From assembly GCA_019916065.1 (NCBI GenBank), contig CM034233.1, positions 40,092,862 to 40,156,861 on the forward strand: a stretch of DNA of 64,000 nt, in the 5' to 3' direction. The stretch comes from Vitellaria paradoxa (taxonomy: Eukaryota > Streptophyta > Magnoliopsida > Ericales > Sapotaceae). This document shows positions 31,537 through 42,656 of this stretch, piece after piece; the first letter of the stretch is position 1, and every line of letters begins with the position of its first letter. The notes beneath the pieces are model-generated. The model worked only from the letters and a program-made list of their open reading frames with translations, did not search any database and was not told the origin of the DNA. The position numbers and the translations under genes were made by a program.

Positions 31537-34020
31537 TCAGTCACACCTCAAACAGAAGTTATGCACATCCTTGAACATCGAGGGCCAATAAAATCCGCTT
31601 TGAAGGATCTTAGCGGTAGTTTTCTTGGCAGAGAAATGACCCCCGCAAGCCAAGGCATGGCAAAACTCAATGACATTAGAAATCTCACTATCCGGAATGC
31701 ATCGTCTCACAATTTGGTCAGAGCAATACTTATAAAGGTAGGGCTCATCCCAAAAGAAGCTACGCACATTACGTAGGAACTTAACTCTGTCAACTTTCGC
31801 CCATTGCGAAGGCATCTGGCCAGTCACTAAAAAATTAGCAATGTCTGCATACCAAGGAAGATGATCAGGAGAAGTAGTGCTTATGTGCATGATATGCTCA
31901 TCAGGGAAATGTTCATTAATTGGGTGGTCACTCGATTCAGACAGATGAAGTGGCAAGCGTGACAAGTGGTCAGCCACCACATTCTCTACTCCTTTCTTAT
32001 CTTTAATCTCCAAATCAAACTCTTGAAGGAGTAGCATCCATCTAATCAGACGAGGCTTGGCCTCTTTTTTGGCAAGAAGATATTTCAGAGCTGCGTGGTC
32101 AGTAAACACTGTGACACGAGATCCCACCAAATATGACCTAAACTTGTCAAGGGCAAATACTACTGCTAGAAGCTCCTTTTCCGTAGTGGTATAATTCACT
32201 TGAGCTTCATTAAGAGTCTTACTAGCATAGTAAATGACAACAGGCTTCCCCTCTCTCCTTTGCCCTAAAACAGCTCCCACTGCGGAATCACTCGCATCAC
32301 ACATAAGCTCGAATGGTAAAGACCAGTCCGGGCTTTGGACAATTGGTGCAGTGGTGAGTAGGTGTTTAAGTCTGTCAAACGCCTCTTGGCATGAGGTTGT
32401 CCACTCAAAAGGAACATCGTTAGACAACAATGAGCATAAGGACCGGGCAATAGAACTAAAAGACTGGATGAATCGCCGATAAAAACCGGCATGGCCAAGG
32501 AATGATCTCACGTCTTTCACACATCTAGGGGTAGGCAAATTTTGAATCAACTCTACTTTTGCTTTGTCAACCTCAATCCCCCGACATGATACTATATGCC
32601 CCAAAACTATCCCTTGTTGTACCATGAAATGGCACTTTTCCCAGTTCAGCACCAAATTACTCTCCTCACAACGCACTAACACCTTTTCAAGGTTGGACAA
32701 GCACTCATCAAATGTATCACCATAAAGAGAGAAATCATCCATGAACACCTCCAAGAACCGCTCGACAATGTCACTGAAAATACTCATCACACACCTTTGA
32801 AAAGTCGCAGGTGCGTTACATAACCCAAACGGCATGCGTCTATACGCAAATGTGCCGAATGGACATGTGAAAGTGGTCTTTTCTTGGTCCTCTAGTGCTA
32901 TCTCAACCTGATTATATCCTGAATACCCATCTAGGAAGCAATAGAAAGATTTTCCTGCTACTCTCTCAAGCACCTGGTCTAGAAAGGGAAGTGGAAAATG
33001 ATCTTTCCGAGTCACCGCATTCAAGCGTCTATAATCAATGCACATACGCCACCCAGTCTGGGTGCGTTGAGGCACTAACTCACCTTTCTCGTTCTCAACC
33101 ACAGTGACGCCTGACTTCTTAGGAACAACCTGAGTAGGACTCACCCACTTTGAATCAGAGATGGGGTAAATGATACCCTCATCAAGCAACTTAAGCACCT
33201 CCCCTTTTACAACTTCCTTCATATTAGGATTTAGCCGTCTTTGCATTTGCCTCACCGGCTTAGCATCATCTTCGAGGTATATATGATGAGAACATACTAA
33301 GGGACTGATACCTCGAAGATCCGCCACAGTCCAACCCAATGCTCGATGGTGAGCACTCAACACTGCTAACAATCTCACTTCCTGTTCTTTCTTCAAACTT
33401 GCTGACACTACTACAGGAAATGTCTCACCCTCCCCTAGGAATGCATATTTAAGCTCACTCGGTAATAGTTTCCTAGAAGGGCAAGGGGGACACTCAATTG
33501 ATGGTTTGAGCTTAATCAAGGAAGGCTCCAAAGACTCAAAAATTGGTACCCAACCACTAGCTACCATGACATTCTCAGTCTCTTCTATCAACTCTCCAGC
33601 ATACCTGCAATTCTCTCCCTCCAACATGACACATCTCTCACTCCTCACTAAAGCACACTCCAAAGGGTCCTCCAAGTAAGACTTCTCAAAGTACTCCTCA
33701 CTCAAGGCATGGATCACATCCACCTCCCTAATATCCTCATACTCTCCCATTTGCTTTCCTACCCGAAAGATATTCATCTCCATGGTCATATTCCCAAATG
33801 AAAGTTTCATTACCCCACTTCTACAATTGATCACCGCATTCGATGTAGCAAGAAAGGGTCTACCGAGTATTACCGGAATGGATTGAGTAGGGTTTGAAAT
33901 GGGTTGAGTGTCCAAAACTATGAAATCAACTGGACAGTAGAACTTATCTACTTGAACCAGTACATCTTCCACTACACCCCTAAGCATTTTCACTGAACGG
34001 TCAGCCAATTGCAATGTCAC
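31537..34020 (-). pseudogene. Element A pol: protease end, RT, RNase H, integrase zinc-binding region (827-aa open stretch)
   Basis: Residues 1-60 end the protease (ADFIVLD-like block, VILGRPFLAT). RT runs from about 325 (MCIDYRRLNAVTRKDHFPLP) with the FMDD active site near 423. RNase H keeps Asp in MCDASDS (about 573), Glu in TEKELLA (615), Asp in FTDHAAL (638) and Asp in VADHLSRL (685). The integrase HHCC region begins near 787. It is bounded upstream by a TAG at 34054-34056 and downstream by a TGA at 31537-31539, both in frame, so one polyprotein is split into three. Apart from these stops the frame is fully open. Confidence 0.9.
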
Positions 34021-34053
34021 TCTGGTGGGTTTCAGCTCACCTAAGCCTAGTTG

Positions 34054-35376
34054 CTAATAAACAGTGTAAGGCAATAGGTTGACACTAGCACCCAAGTCCA
34101 GTAGAGCTCTGTCTACAATGTGATTTCCTATGATGCAGGAAATGGTTGGACACCCTGGATCCTTATACTTAGGGGGTGTCTCCCGCTGGATTATGGCACT
34201 GGCTTGTTCTGTCAAGAAAGCTTTTTCCTTGACATTGAGCCTCCTCTTCACAGTGCACATATCCTTGAGAAACTTAGCATAAGAAGGGTTCTGCTTGATA
34301 GCCTCAAGTAACGGGATGTTGATTCTCACTTGTTGGAACATCTCATAAATTTCTGAGTTCAACATCTCATTCTTGCCCTTTGCTAATCTCTGGGGAAAAG
34401 GTGGTCTAGGCATGTGCTCAACAGGCTGGTCTATTGGCCTAACCAATGGCCCCTCACTGGTTTCCCCATCGCTCTCTTTTTCAACCTCTCCATTCTCTTT
34501 CTCTCCACTCCCAATCTTTTCGACATCTCCACTATCCTTTGAACCCAACTGTTCACTAGGAGTATTGGCTCTAGGGTCAATCGGCTTTTGAATGATCTTA
34601 CCACTCCGCAAAGTGGTAACAGCTTGAACTTGCTCATGTGAGGTAGCACCCGAGGTCGATGACTCAGTCATGTTCGCCTGGCCTTTCGGGTTAGGAAAAG
34701 GTTGTGCTGGGAGTTTACCACTCTGAGTGGTACTCATAGCCTGGGTCAACTTAGAGACTTGACCCTTGATGTCATCCAAAGCCCGAGTTACTTGATTGTT
34801 GATGTTCAATTGTTGTTGCATAAATTGATTAAGAGTGTCATCAATTGGTCTCTTATGTGGTGGTTGGTATGCAACAGAACTGGGCTGTTGGAATTGGGAT
34901 GATGGTAAAGGAGGTGGTTGTTGAAATGGTTGTCCCGAATTATCATTCCTCCAGGAGAAACCGGGATGGTTCCTCCACCCTGGGGGATAAGCATTGGAAG
35001 CTTGGTTTCCACTTTGGTAAGGGACATGTCCATTTTGGGTATAAGGAGCATTACTTTGACCCCTATTCGGAAATGGACGATTTGGTGCATTGTTAATGTA
35101 AGCTTGACCATAGGCTATCTCCCTAAGCAAAGGCAATTCGGGGCACAAATTTGCATCATGCCCCATTTGATCACAAGCGGCGCAAACCACTTTCTTCTCA
35201 ACCAACTTTTCCTTGTTCTTCAGTTCAAGGGACTCAAGCTTATGTTGCAAGGCGGCTAACCTAGCCCGTAAATCGTCACTCTCACTCAACTCTAATTGGC
35301 GACTAGGTACCGAATACCTATGTTCAGAAGATGAGGGTGGTCCAATTTCCCAATCATTTGAGTCTTCGGCTACCAT
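34054..35376 (-). pseudogene. Element A gag C-terminal half with zinc knuckle, and protease active site
   Basis: The 440-residue frame has a CCHC knuckle (Cys65, Cys68, His73, Cys78, in VCAACDQMGHDANLC), then a Gln/Asn/Pro-rich linker, and ends in the protease loop LLDLGASVNLLPY. It stops at TAG in mid-protease. The next two codons are CAA CTA, and the same frame goes on into RT. Upstream it is one frame away from the gag N-terminal part. Confidence 0.88.
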
Positions 35377-36143
35377 GTCAAAGAAATCATGGCATCCTCC
35401 GCAGTCTTATCAAAAAGGGTACCATTGCACATGGTTGAGACAAGTTGTTTGAGACTGGGAGTTAAAGACTCATGAAATATACTCACTAACCTCCATGACT
35501 CAAATCTGTGGTGAGGACAAGCCATCAAGAGGTCCTTAAACCTCTCCCAAGCACGACAGAAATTCTCATTAGACTTGCATGAAAAAGTGGTGATCTGTCG
35601 CCTATAGTGTTGAGTCTTTTGAGTTGGAAAATACCTCTTCAGAAACTCGGTTTGCATTTCGCGCCAAGTTCCAATGGAACGAGGGCGAAGGGAGCTAAGC
35701 CACAGTTTGGCTTTGTCCTTAAGGGAAAATGGGAACAGTTGGAGTCGGACAACATCCTCATTAGCATTCGGGTCTACACAAGTGTTAGATACTTCCTCAA
35801 ACTCTCTCAAGTGGTTATACGGATTTTCAGAATCAAGACCATGGAAATTAGGTAGGAGTTGGATGATTCCTGGTCTTAAGGTAAAATTGCCCCTATTCAA
35901 AGGCAAAATGATACAGGAAGGTGTGGTTTGCCTAACTGGGTTAAGGTGATCCCTAATCCTCCTAATTTCCGGAGCTCCATCATCCCCATTTACACTTCCA
36001 TCCCCTTCTAAATTTGCCATTAAGTCTGACGATTGGGAGTTTGTGACTGACGCTAAGATATGGGGCTCTAAAGGCTCACGAATGTAAGAAGGGTTACTAT
36101 GATCGAGAATGACTTCGACAACCTTGCCTGACCTCAAAAACAT
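35370..36143 (-). pseudogene. Element A gag N-terminal half (capsid-like domain)
   Basis: 257 residues starting MFLRSGKVVEV. The retrotransposon gag domain spans about 75-250 (LLPNFHGLDSENPYNHLREF, WERFKDLLMACPHH). The frame runs into a stop just where the next frame (from 35376, MVAEDSNDW) takes over. A loss of one base near 35385-35395 would explain this. It is the counterpart of B's ORF. The gag product would package RNA in virus-like particles. Confidence 0.85.
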
Positions 36144-36177
36144 GCAGTGGATTACTAACCTAAGTCTGTTTGGTTTA

Positions 36178-36191
36178 TTGTTGTTGTTGTT

Positions 36192-36224
<33 letters not shown>
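36178..36224. repeat. (TTG)n and poly(T) tract
   Basis: TTGTTGTTGTTG followed by about 30 T (poly(A) on the sense strand of A), between PBS and gag start. Low complexity only. Confidence 0.9.
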
Positions 36225-36400
36225 CAGAAATCTAAAAGAAGAAAAAATCCTAAAATTAGAGAGAAGGAATTAAAATAAAAAAAATGAAATATACAAAAGA
36301 AAAGAAATAAGAAACGATATCACCTGGAAGTCCAAATGTAACCGCACCAGCAAGTGCTTTCATCCACAAGCTCTCTGAGTTCAGCACACACACACCGTTG

Positions 36401-36419
36401 TTCCCCGGCAACGGCGCCA
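36401..36419 (-). other. Primer binding site of element A (tRNA-Asp type)
   Basis: The minus strand reads TGGCGCCGTTGCCGGGGAA, six bases after the LTR end GGTCA. It is the same site and the same AGTTTT spacer as in B. Confidence 0.92.
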
Positions 36420-37495
36420 AAAACTTGACCAATCTCAAAATTCTCTCGGGTTCTCTCAAGTGCAAGAGGTCGGTTGTGTCTATTCTAGGTGAGTCCTAGG
36501 TCATCTTCACAGGGAACAAGGGGGTGCCTAAGTGTTGAACAAAACTTGATTTTGAAAACAATCGCAAAAGTTTTAAAAAGAAAAGATGAAAATCTTTTTG
36601 GAGTTTTCAAATAAGTAATTGAAAATTTGATTGGGAAATAGCTAGGAAAAACAATTCAAAAATTTAAAAGAAATACACTTAAACTAAAAATGTCACACTA
36701 AAGAAGTAATCAATTCAAACACTTAACCAAATACGTGAATTAATTAAATACTCAGATTAATGAAAATACTTGGTTTTAACCTAGTCCGGTAATGTCCTTG
36801 AAGGCTGAATTTGGATATGTAAGTACTCAACCTAATTCTTACACCTGTAATATTAGGTTGGTAGATTTGGCGTTAAAAACCCTTTTCATAAAGAATTCAC
36901 AATTCTAGGTTTTTTTTTTCAGGTTCGAAATCACCGGAACAGGGAATTGACTTCGATTCACACTAGCATAATCAAAGTTCAACTGTATCACAGGCAATTC
37001 GATTTCGAAAATTAATCTAGAATTCCGTGCCTTACGTTTTTCAAACTATCCAAATTCCACTCCTCCAATTCAATTACACTCCTAAGTTAAAACCAAGAAA
37101 AAAAACCTAACCTAGCATAACGGAAGCGTAAGAAAATTGATTCGAAAAGAAAAACATCTTCAATGTGCAACAGAACACAAAAACGAACTAAATCGAAAAG
37201 GTTTAAAACAGTTTTTAAAGAAAAATCAATGCAAACTCTGCCTTCGAGCAACACAAAACGAACTTTAAGGATAAAACACAGAGAACATGGAATTCTTATT
37301 AAAGATGAACTAATATCTTAAAACTTACACGTAAATTGTATGCGAAAACAAAATCATACTTGAATATTCCAAAGCGAAAAACAACGAGCCGAATCCTTAG
37401 TGCAATTCGAAAGTAAATTTTACATAAAATTCCTGGAACAGAAATTCTGAACTTCCCCTAGGTTTTTTCCGACCGTCCCCTTATCAAAATTCTAC

Positions 37496-37504
37496 CCTTT
37501 TATA
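37496..37504 (-). promoter_or_regulatory. TATA box of the middle LTR
   Basis: TATAAAAGG on the minus strand, as in the left LTR. Here it would drive element A. Confidence 0.65.
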
Positions 37505-37579
37505 TTATTACAAAATTCAGGGGTAAAATGGTAAAATTACACTCTAAATTTCCTGCTGGACTTGTGCTAGAAGAGTACC

Positions 37580-37884
37580 CATGGGCGCCCATGCTTGAGG
37601 TGGGGCGCCCATGCTTGAGGTGTTTGATGAAGTCCTCAAAGAACAGGCCAAAATCAGCAGGCATGACCCTCCTCTGTGGGCGCCCATCTGATAAAGAGTG
37701 GGGCGCCCAAGGTCAGACAGGGGCGCCCATAGGTCTAGGTGGGGCGCCCATGTTGGCTGCTCTCCAACTGTTCGATGAAAGGCCTCTGAGAACCTGCTCT
37801 TCTCCCAAAATTAGCTCTCTGTGGGCGCCCATCTGCTATAGGGTGGGGCGCCCATGCTTCTGGTGGGGCGCCCATGCTTCCGGT
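37580..37884. repeat. Cluster of nine GGGCGCCC palindromes in middle LTR
   Basis: Same cluster as 17466-17790 but with one fewer 20-bp unit. It lies upstream of the TATA box on the minus strand. Confidence 0.9.
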
Positions 37885-38082
37885 GCATATTATCCCACTT
37901 TGTTTCCTTACTCTTTTGACCTTTCTTTTCATCCTCCTTCACCAAGTGAAGCACCAAAACCTACAAAAGTCCAAAAGCACATAAATTAGCTTCTTTCCTT
38001 AAAAGATAAGAGATTTATGTAAATAAAACACCTAAAACTATTCACATTATCATAGTAAGTGTGCATTTTATGTGCTCAATCA

Positions 38083-38095
38083 TACCCCCCAACCT
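38083..38095 (-). other. Polypurine tract of A'
   Basis: AGGTTGGGGGGTA on the minus strand directly before the middle LTR start, same as at 17989-18001. Confidence 0.85.
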
Positions 38096-38099
38096 AAAT

Positions 38100-38118
38100 A
38101 TTGCTAGTCCCTAGCAAT
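38100..38118 (-). repeat. Hairpin beside the polypurine tract (A')
   Basis: Same 8-bp stem and 3-nt loop as at 18006-18024. Confidence 0.85.
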
Positions 38119-40355
38119 GTACGCGATAAAACCATGAGGCATACAAACAATTACTAAAACATACATGACTTACAAATATTTATTCAATGGAAAACAAATG
38201 AAAGAAACTCTAAACTAATGTGATGTCCATTTTCGTAAGAACACACGGCCACACTTAGCATGTGTGGCAAGCCCTTTAAACCCCTAGGTTCCCCCTAGTG
38301 GACGAGTAAGGTCTCGTGAGGGTTTGCAGTGATGCTACCCACAAACATCTATGGTATGGTCTCAAAGTGATACAGAGTGATTACAATCAAGAATAACTCA
38401 AGTGCAAGCCCAACAAGGTACAAAATTCAAGTATCATATGTAATTCCCAAGTGCTAAGCATAAAAGCATGGACTATCAAAGTAGGAAAGGCATATATGCT
38501 AAAGTGTTTCATTCATTCAACACGGTTGCAAGAGCATAAACAGAGCCAGATTTTGACTTCAAATCCTCACAAAGAATAACACTCATAAAAAAAAATTCAC
38601 TCATTAAGGGTTCACACAGTCCTAGTAGCATAGAATGCTATCCTAGTTGCACATAACCCCCACCAATACGTGAGTGAACTGAATTGACATTCAGAGTGGA
38701 CAGCTCATAACCAAAAGTTTCAATGCCATGCAAGAAATCACACCCCACAACCTACACAGGACCACTACGTGCACATACAAGAGTTGCTCACTTAAAATCC
38801 ACTAGGTCTTTATTTTGGTTGTAACTTGGCCGAGGGTAATGGTTACCAATGGAAGGTATGGAAATCAAGGCACACGTCTTGGGAAAAAGATAGTCAAGTG
38901 CTCACTAATCCCACATTACTCAATTCCTTTCCAACCCTTAAAGAGGATTCCCACAAGAAACTTATTCAAAACTTACAAACTACTCAAACTTGGTGTTTGC
39001 AACTGTTTTTTTTTTTTTTTTTTTTTTTGTTAAGATAAAAACTATACAATATGCATTCCTATTTAAACGTTCGTCCTCTTTCTATACCAAAGGTCATTCA
39101 TTTCCAATCCCAAATGCACACTTAGATGTTGAGGCACTTTCACAACCCAAGACATGTGTGGGTAAGGCTTTAAAGTGTGTGAATGGGTGCAAAGGATGAT
39201 ATATGAGGTGAACCAAAAAACAAAAAAATATATTTCACACACTTATTAGAAGGTTTCAAATTGGTTCCTAGGGAGATTCATGAACAAGAAAGGATAAGAA
39301 GGCCCAAAGTAGCAAAGAGGGCCTAGTATCATATCCAAAGCTTGCAACAACTCATCAAGTGCCAAGTGGAACTCATGCAAGTGTGGGATGCAACCGGTGC
39401 ATTGGAAACGGTAGTGTAGAACAAATGAGCTTAAATCATGTGCAACCCCTCAAGAAAATAATAACAGGCTCAAAAGCTTACCATAGGGGTATAAGTCTCA
39501 ACCTTGTCCGAAAATGCTCAATTAACCACTGTTAATCAAAATCGACTCCTAAGTACATAAGCCTTTCTCCATGATAGTCTAAAATGCACTAGGTCACAAC
39601 ACACTCAACTAGAACTAAATCCCCTATTAAAACTTGAACAAAAATCACTCCTCATGTGCTCACTCAATTCCACAATCAACCACCAAAAAGGGCCAACATG
39701 CAGGTACAAGTGTGCTAAGTCATGTATGTAAGCTCAAAAATGCTCAAAATTTGAAAAATTTGACAATTTTAGCACAAATGGTCACCATGCGAACTCTACC
39801 CCCCAACCTAAAGTAAACATTGTCCTCAATGTGAGAACGATGAAGCATATGTGGGTCCGTAGTGTGCAAAGTGAGCAGAAAGATGATGAGCATAAAAAGC
39901 AATCAATATGTAACACATAAGCCAAGCATGCACCCAAAACAAGAATCCCCATAAGCAATAAAGAACACCCCCCAACCTAGTTTCTACAGCACTTCCAACA
40001 ACAACCAACAACATATAGCCAAGTGTTATGCTCAAAATGTAGAAACAGAAGGTAAAAAGGGTGGATATTACCTCAAGAGCTTCCTTATTTGCAGAAAAGA
40101 AAAAAAAACTATACAAGAGAAATGGTTAGAAAGAAAATAAAAGAAAATAAAGGGAGAATAAGACAAGAGAAAGAGTTAGTACACAGGAAAAAAAATAAGA
40201 GAAAAGAAAATAAGAGAAGAAAATCAAACCAAAAAAAAACATAAGAAAATAAAAAAAATAAAACTCTAATCTACTATGTACAAAAGAAACAAAGAAGAAG
40301 GGTTATCCAACACCCTTGCTATCCCATGCATCCACAAATCAACTAGTGGAACAAA
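38119..40355 (-). other. Noncoding 3' domain of A'
   Basis: Second copy of the domain at 18025-20262, with differences mainly in homopolymer lengths (for example the T-run near 39006). No gene is seen. The conserved 65-nt block lies at about 38265-38329. Confidence 0.75.
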
Positions 40356-41795
40356 CTACGGGCTGTCCGGGCGAGCAAAATATGGGTCAGGAGGAGGTGG
40401 AGCAGTAGGACCCATAGCACGAAGAGCGACAAGAATCGAATCCAGAGTGACACCCTGAGATTCCAGAAGACGACGCTGGGCAGCTTGCTCCGCGACAATC
40501 CTATCCAAGGATCGACGTTGGGCAGCTTGCTCAGTTTCCATATGTTGCAACCTATCATTCATACCCCGAAGAAGATCACGCTGTAACACTACGGCACGGG
40601 GACGGGGAGGAATATCCGACACCAGTGGTGTAGAAGAGGTAGAAGGTCCCGCATCGGAAAAAGACGACTCACGCATACGCAGCTGAGCGATGCGCCTGGC
40701 ACCAGTAGACTCAGAGATCAGGACAGAAGGACTAACAGTGCGAGCGGTCTCATCAACAGTCACGTCGAATTGGGCCAAAAGTTCCGTGATGAGACCACCA
40801 AAAGGCAATACGGACCGGCCAGTAGTAACTCCCGCACGCTGAATGATAGTGTCAAAGAGCACTGAAGCAAGGTCAATAGGAACGTCTGTAGCAATAGCAT
40901 AAAGCAACAATGCCCGCTCACGACTAATCAAATCATCATGGACAAGCGGGAAAATCTGGCTACAAGACAGCTCATGAAGAACACGGTAGGAAGAGCTTAA
41001 GTTCTTTTTGGAAAACTGAGGAACAGGACCCCAAGTCCTAAGAGCACCATCAGACAGAGCTCTAGCCAACATGTCACGGGAAGGGCGAGAATCCTCTGGG
41101 AAAGGGTACCCGGGGTCAGCCACCCGTGGAATATCTAAGAATGAAGCAATGGTGGATGCTTTGAAACGAAGACGCCGCCCCCGAACCCGCACAAGAATCT
41201 GTGAAACTCCTAAACCAGAAGGATAAACTTTGACATTAGAATAGAACTCCCGCACAAGCATAGGATCAGCGGAGGCACGGAAAGTCATCACTCTAACCCA
41301 ACCGCGGCCAACGAGGATAGTACGAAGATCAGGAAAATCGGTCAGTCGAATGCCCCGTTCACACAACACGGGCTTGTGGCTCCAATAACGATCAAACCAT
41401 GCCTGGCGGTTCTGATTTCTAAACCGAGTATGATCAAAAAGCAATTCATCCTCATCTTTGTCCATTACATCTTCAGAGCTTGAATTTTCAGGAGTAGTGG
41501 AGGAAACATTATCAGATGAATAGGCAGCAACCTCCACGGAAAGCTCAACCTCTTCACCCTCTGAAGAAGAAGAAGAAGTAGGTGGTGCATGAGCATGTCG
41601 CCTCTTAAAATGAGCATTACGAGAAGTTCCACCCAAATCCCCCTTACGGGCATGTTTCCTTGACCGTGGCATAGCTTTAAAGCAGCCCAAAATACTCAAT
41701 CGCCACAACAACTTCAAGTTTCCAAACCAACAAAGAATGTTCCTCACAAATGCCCAACAAATTAGACTCACCACTTGAGATTGGCAAAATATCAA
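40356..41795 (-). CDS. Env-like ORF of Athila copy A', 479 aa, intact
   Basis: Open from 41795. Met42 (41672, MPRSRKHARKGD) is an equally good start and gives 438 aa. Met1 would add a hydrophobic 41-residue leader (VVSLICWAFVRNILCWF...). The N-terminal basic patch is followed by a Ser/acidic stretch, then a conserved region of about 135-330 that resembles the 'putative plant transposon protein' domain seen in Athila third ORFs. The C-terminal heptad-like part has a repeated EQAAQRR. No clear transmembrane anchor near the C-terminus and no furin-type site is seen, so 'env-like' rests on position. B interrupts the other copy at codon ~432. Confidence 0.75.
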   Translation of the reverse strand: MIFCQSQVVSLICWAFVRNILCWFGNLKLLWRLSILGCFKAMPRSRKHARKGDLGGTSRNAHFKRRHAHAPPTSSSSSEGEEVELSVEVAAYSSDNVSSTTPENSSSEDVMDKDEDELLFDHTRFRNQNRQAWFDRYWSHKPVLCERGIRLTDFPDLRTILVGRGWVRVMTFRASADPMLVREFYSNVKVYPSGLGVSQILVRVRGRRLRFKASTIASFLDIPRVADPGYPFPEDSRPSRDMLARALSDGALRTWGPVPQFSKKNLSSSYRVLHELSCSQIFPLVHDDLISRERALLLYAIATDVPIDLASVLFDTIIQRAGVTTGRSVLPFGGLITELLAQFDVTVDETARTVSPSVLISESTGARRIAQLRMRESSFSDAGPSTSSTPLVSDIPPRPRAVVLQRDLLRGMNDRLQHMETEQAAQRRSLDRIVAEQAAQRRLLESQGVTLDSILVALRAMGPTAPPPPDPYFARPDSP

Positions 41796-42656
41796 ACACG
41801 TGGTAGGCTAACGTTGGTTCCACTTGCACACACCTCAAAAATCAAGTCCCCAAAGCTAAAAGCAACCTTCTTCTACCCAAAAGCATGTAATTAAGATCAC
41901 AACATCAAATAACAATCTCTACCCGACTTGGGCATTTACACAAACACTTGATAGGCACCTTGCTAACACACCTTGCACAAGAAGCAACTTCATATCCAAA
42001 CCGCCCAAAATCAGCAAATCAACTCCAAAAAATCAGTAAATGAGCTAAAACTAAAGCCAAAACTCATAGCCCATGCACCACACAATAGATCTCCAACTTA
42101 CCTTCAAAAAGGAGAAAAGAAAAAAAAAACCATTACTTCCACCATGCAACACATACCAATAAAATAGAGAGAACCAGCTGTTAAAAACAGCTTAGCACAA
42201 CCAAAGGAAGCAGAAAATCGGCTTAGATGGAAGAAGAAACATAGATACCAAGAGGTTGGAAGGTGAAGCTCACGGGTGAAGAGTAAGAACATAAGCACGG
42301 GTGTGTGCTGGAATGGCACGGGTGTGTGCTGGAATTAGAGGGAAATAACAGAAATATGAAGGTCACGTGACCTTGTAAAGAAGCACATGCCAGCTTGGGC
42401 GCCCATGTGGGAATGTGGGGCGCCCATCAGGGGACACGGGCGCCCATGCTATAGGTGGGGCGCCCCACTTGAGCTGAAACAGCAGAAATTTTTTTTTTTT
42501 TTTTTTTTAAATACCAAAGTATAGAGAAGAGCAAGTCAAGACACACATCGACACTCATTCATACCAAACTTCAAAACAAGAATTCTCTAATCTAAGACAA
42601 AACCAAACAAAACAAAAGGAAATAAACTAATATTTACAAACTAGGACACTAGACTT
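41796..42656 (-). other. Spacer between integrase and env-like ORF of A'
   Basis: Second copy of 29698-30561, with the G-box palindrome at 42359-42374, GGGCGCCC copies at 42397-42467 and a T-run near 42489-42508. No gene. Confidence 0.6.
42397..42467. repeat. Four GGGCGCCC palindromes upstream of env-like ORF (A')
   Basis: Same as 30300-30370, on the upstream side of the intact env-like ORF. Confidence 0.9.

Larger units (their letters stand above)
16312..38082 (-). mobile_element. Element A: full-span Athila-type Ty3/gypsy retrotransposon (interrupted by B)
   Basis: Read on the minus strand: 5' LTR (38082-36426), tRNA-Asp-type PBS (36419-36401), gag, protease, RT, RNase H, integrase, a spacer, an env-like ORF, a 2.2-kb noncoding domain, polypurine tract and 3' LTR (17988-16312). 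Without B it is about 13.8 kb. The env-like third ORF and this PBS are hallmarks of the Athila group. The two LTRs differ by a few substitutions and one 20-bp repeat unit, so insertion was recent. Gag is frameshifted and pol has two in-frame stops, so it cannot act alone. The 5' LTR also serves as 3' LTR of the adjoining copy A'. Confidence 0.9.
36426..38082 (-). repeat. Middle LTR shared by A (as 5' LTR) and A' (as 3' LTR), 1657 bp
   Basis: Its low-coordinate side abuts the PBS of A, while its high-coordinate side abuts a polypurine tract and 3' domain of a second copy. One LTR thus serves two tandem elements, as produced by unequal recombination between LTRs. It is 20 bp shorter than the left LTR through one repeat unit. 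Confidence 0.93.

Noticed and set aside
34845..35259. Plus-strand frames opposite to A gag
   Set aside because: Shadows of the gag frame. They show no domain and codon patterns follow the opposite strand.
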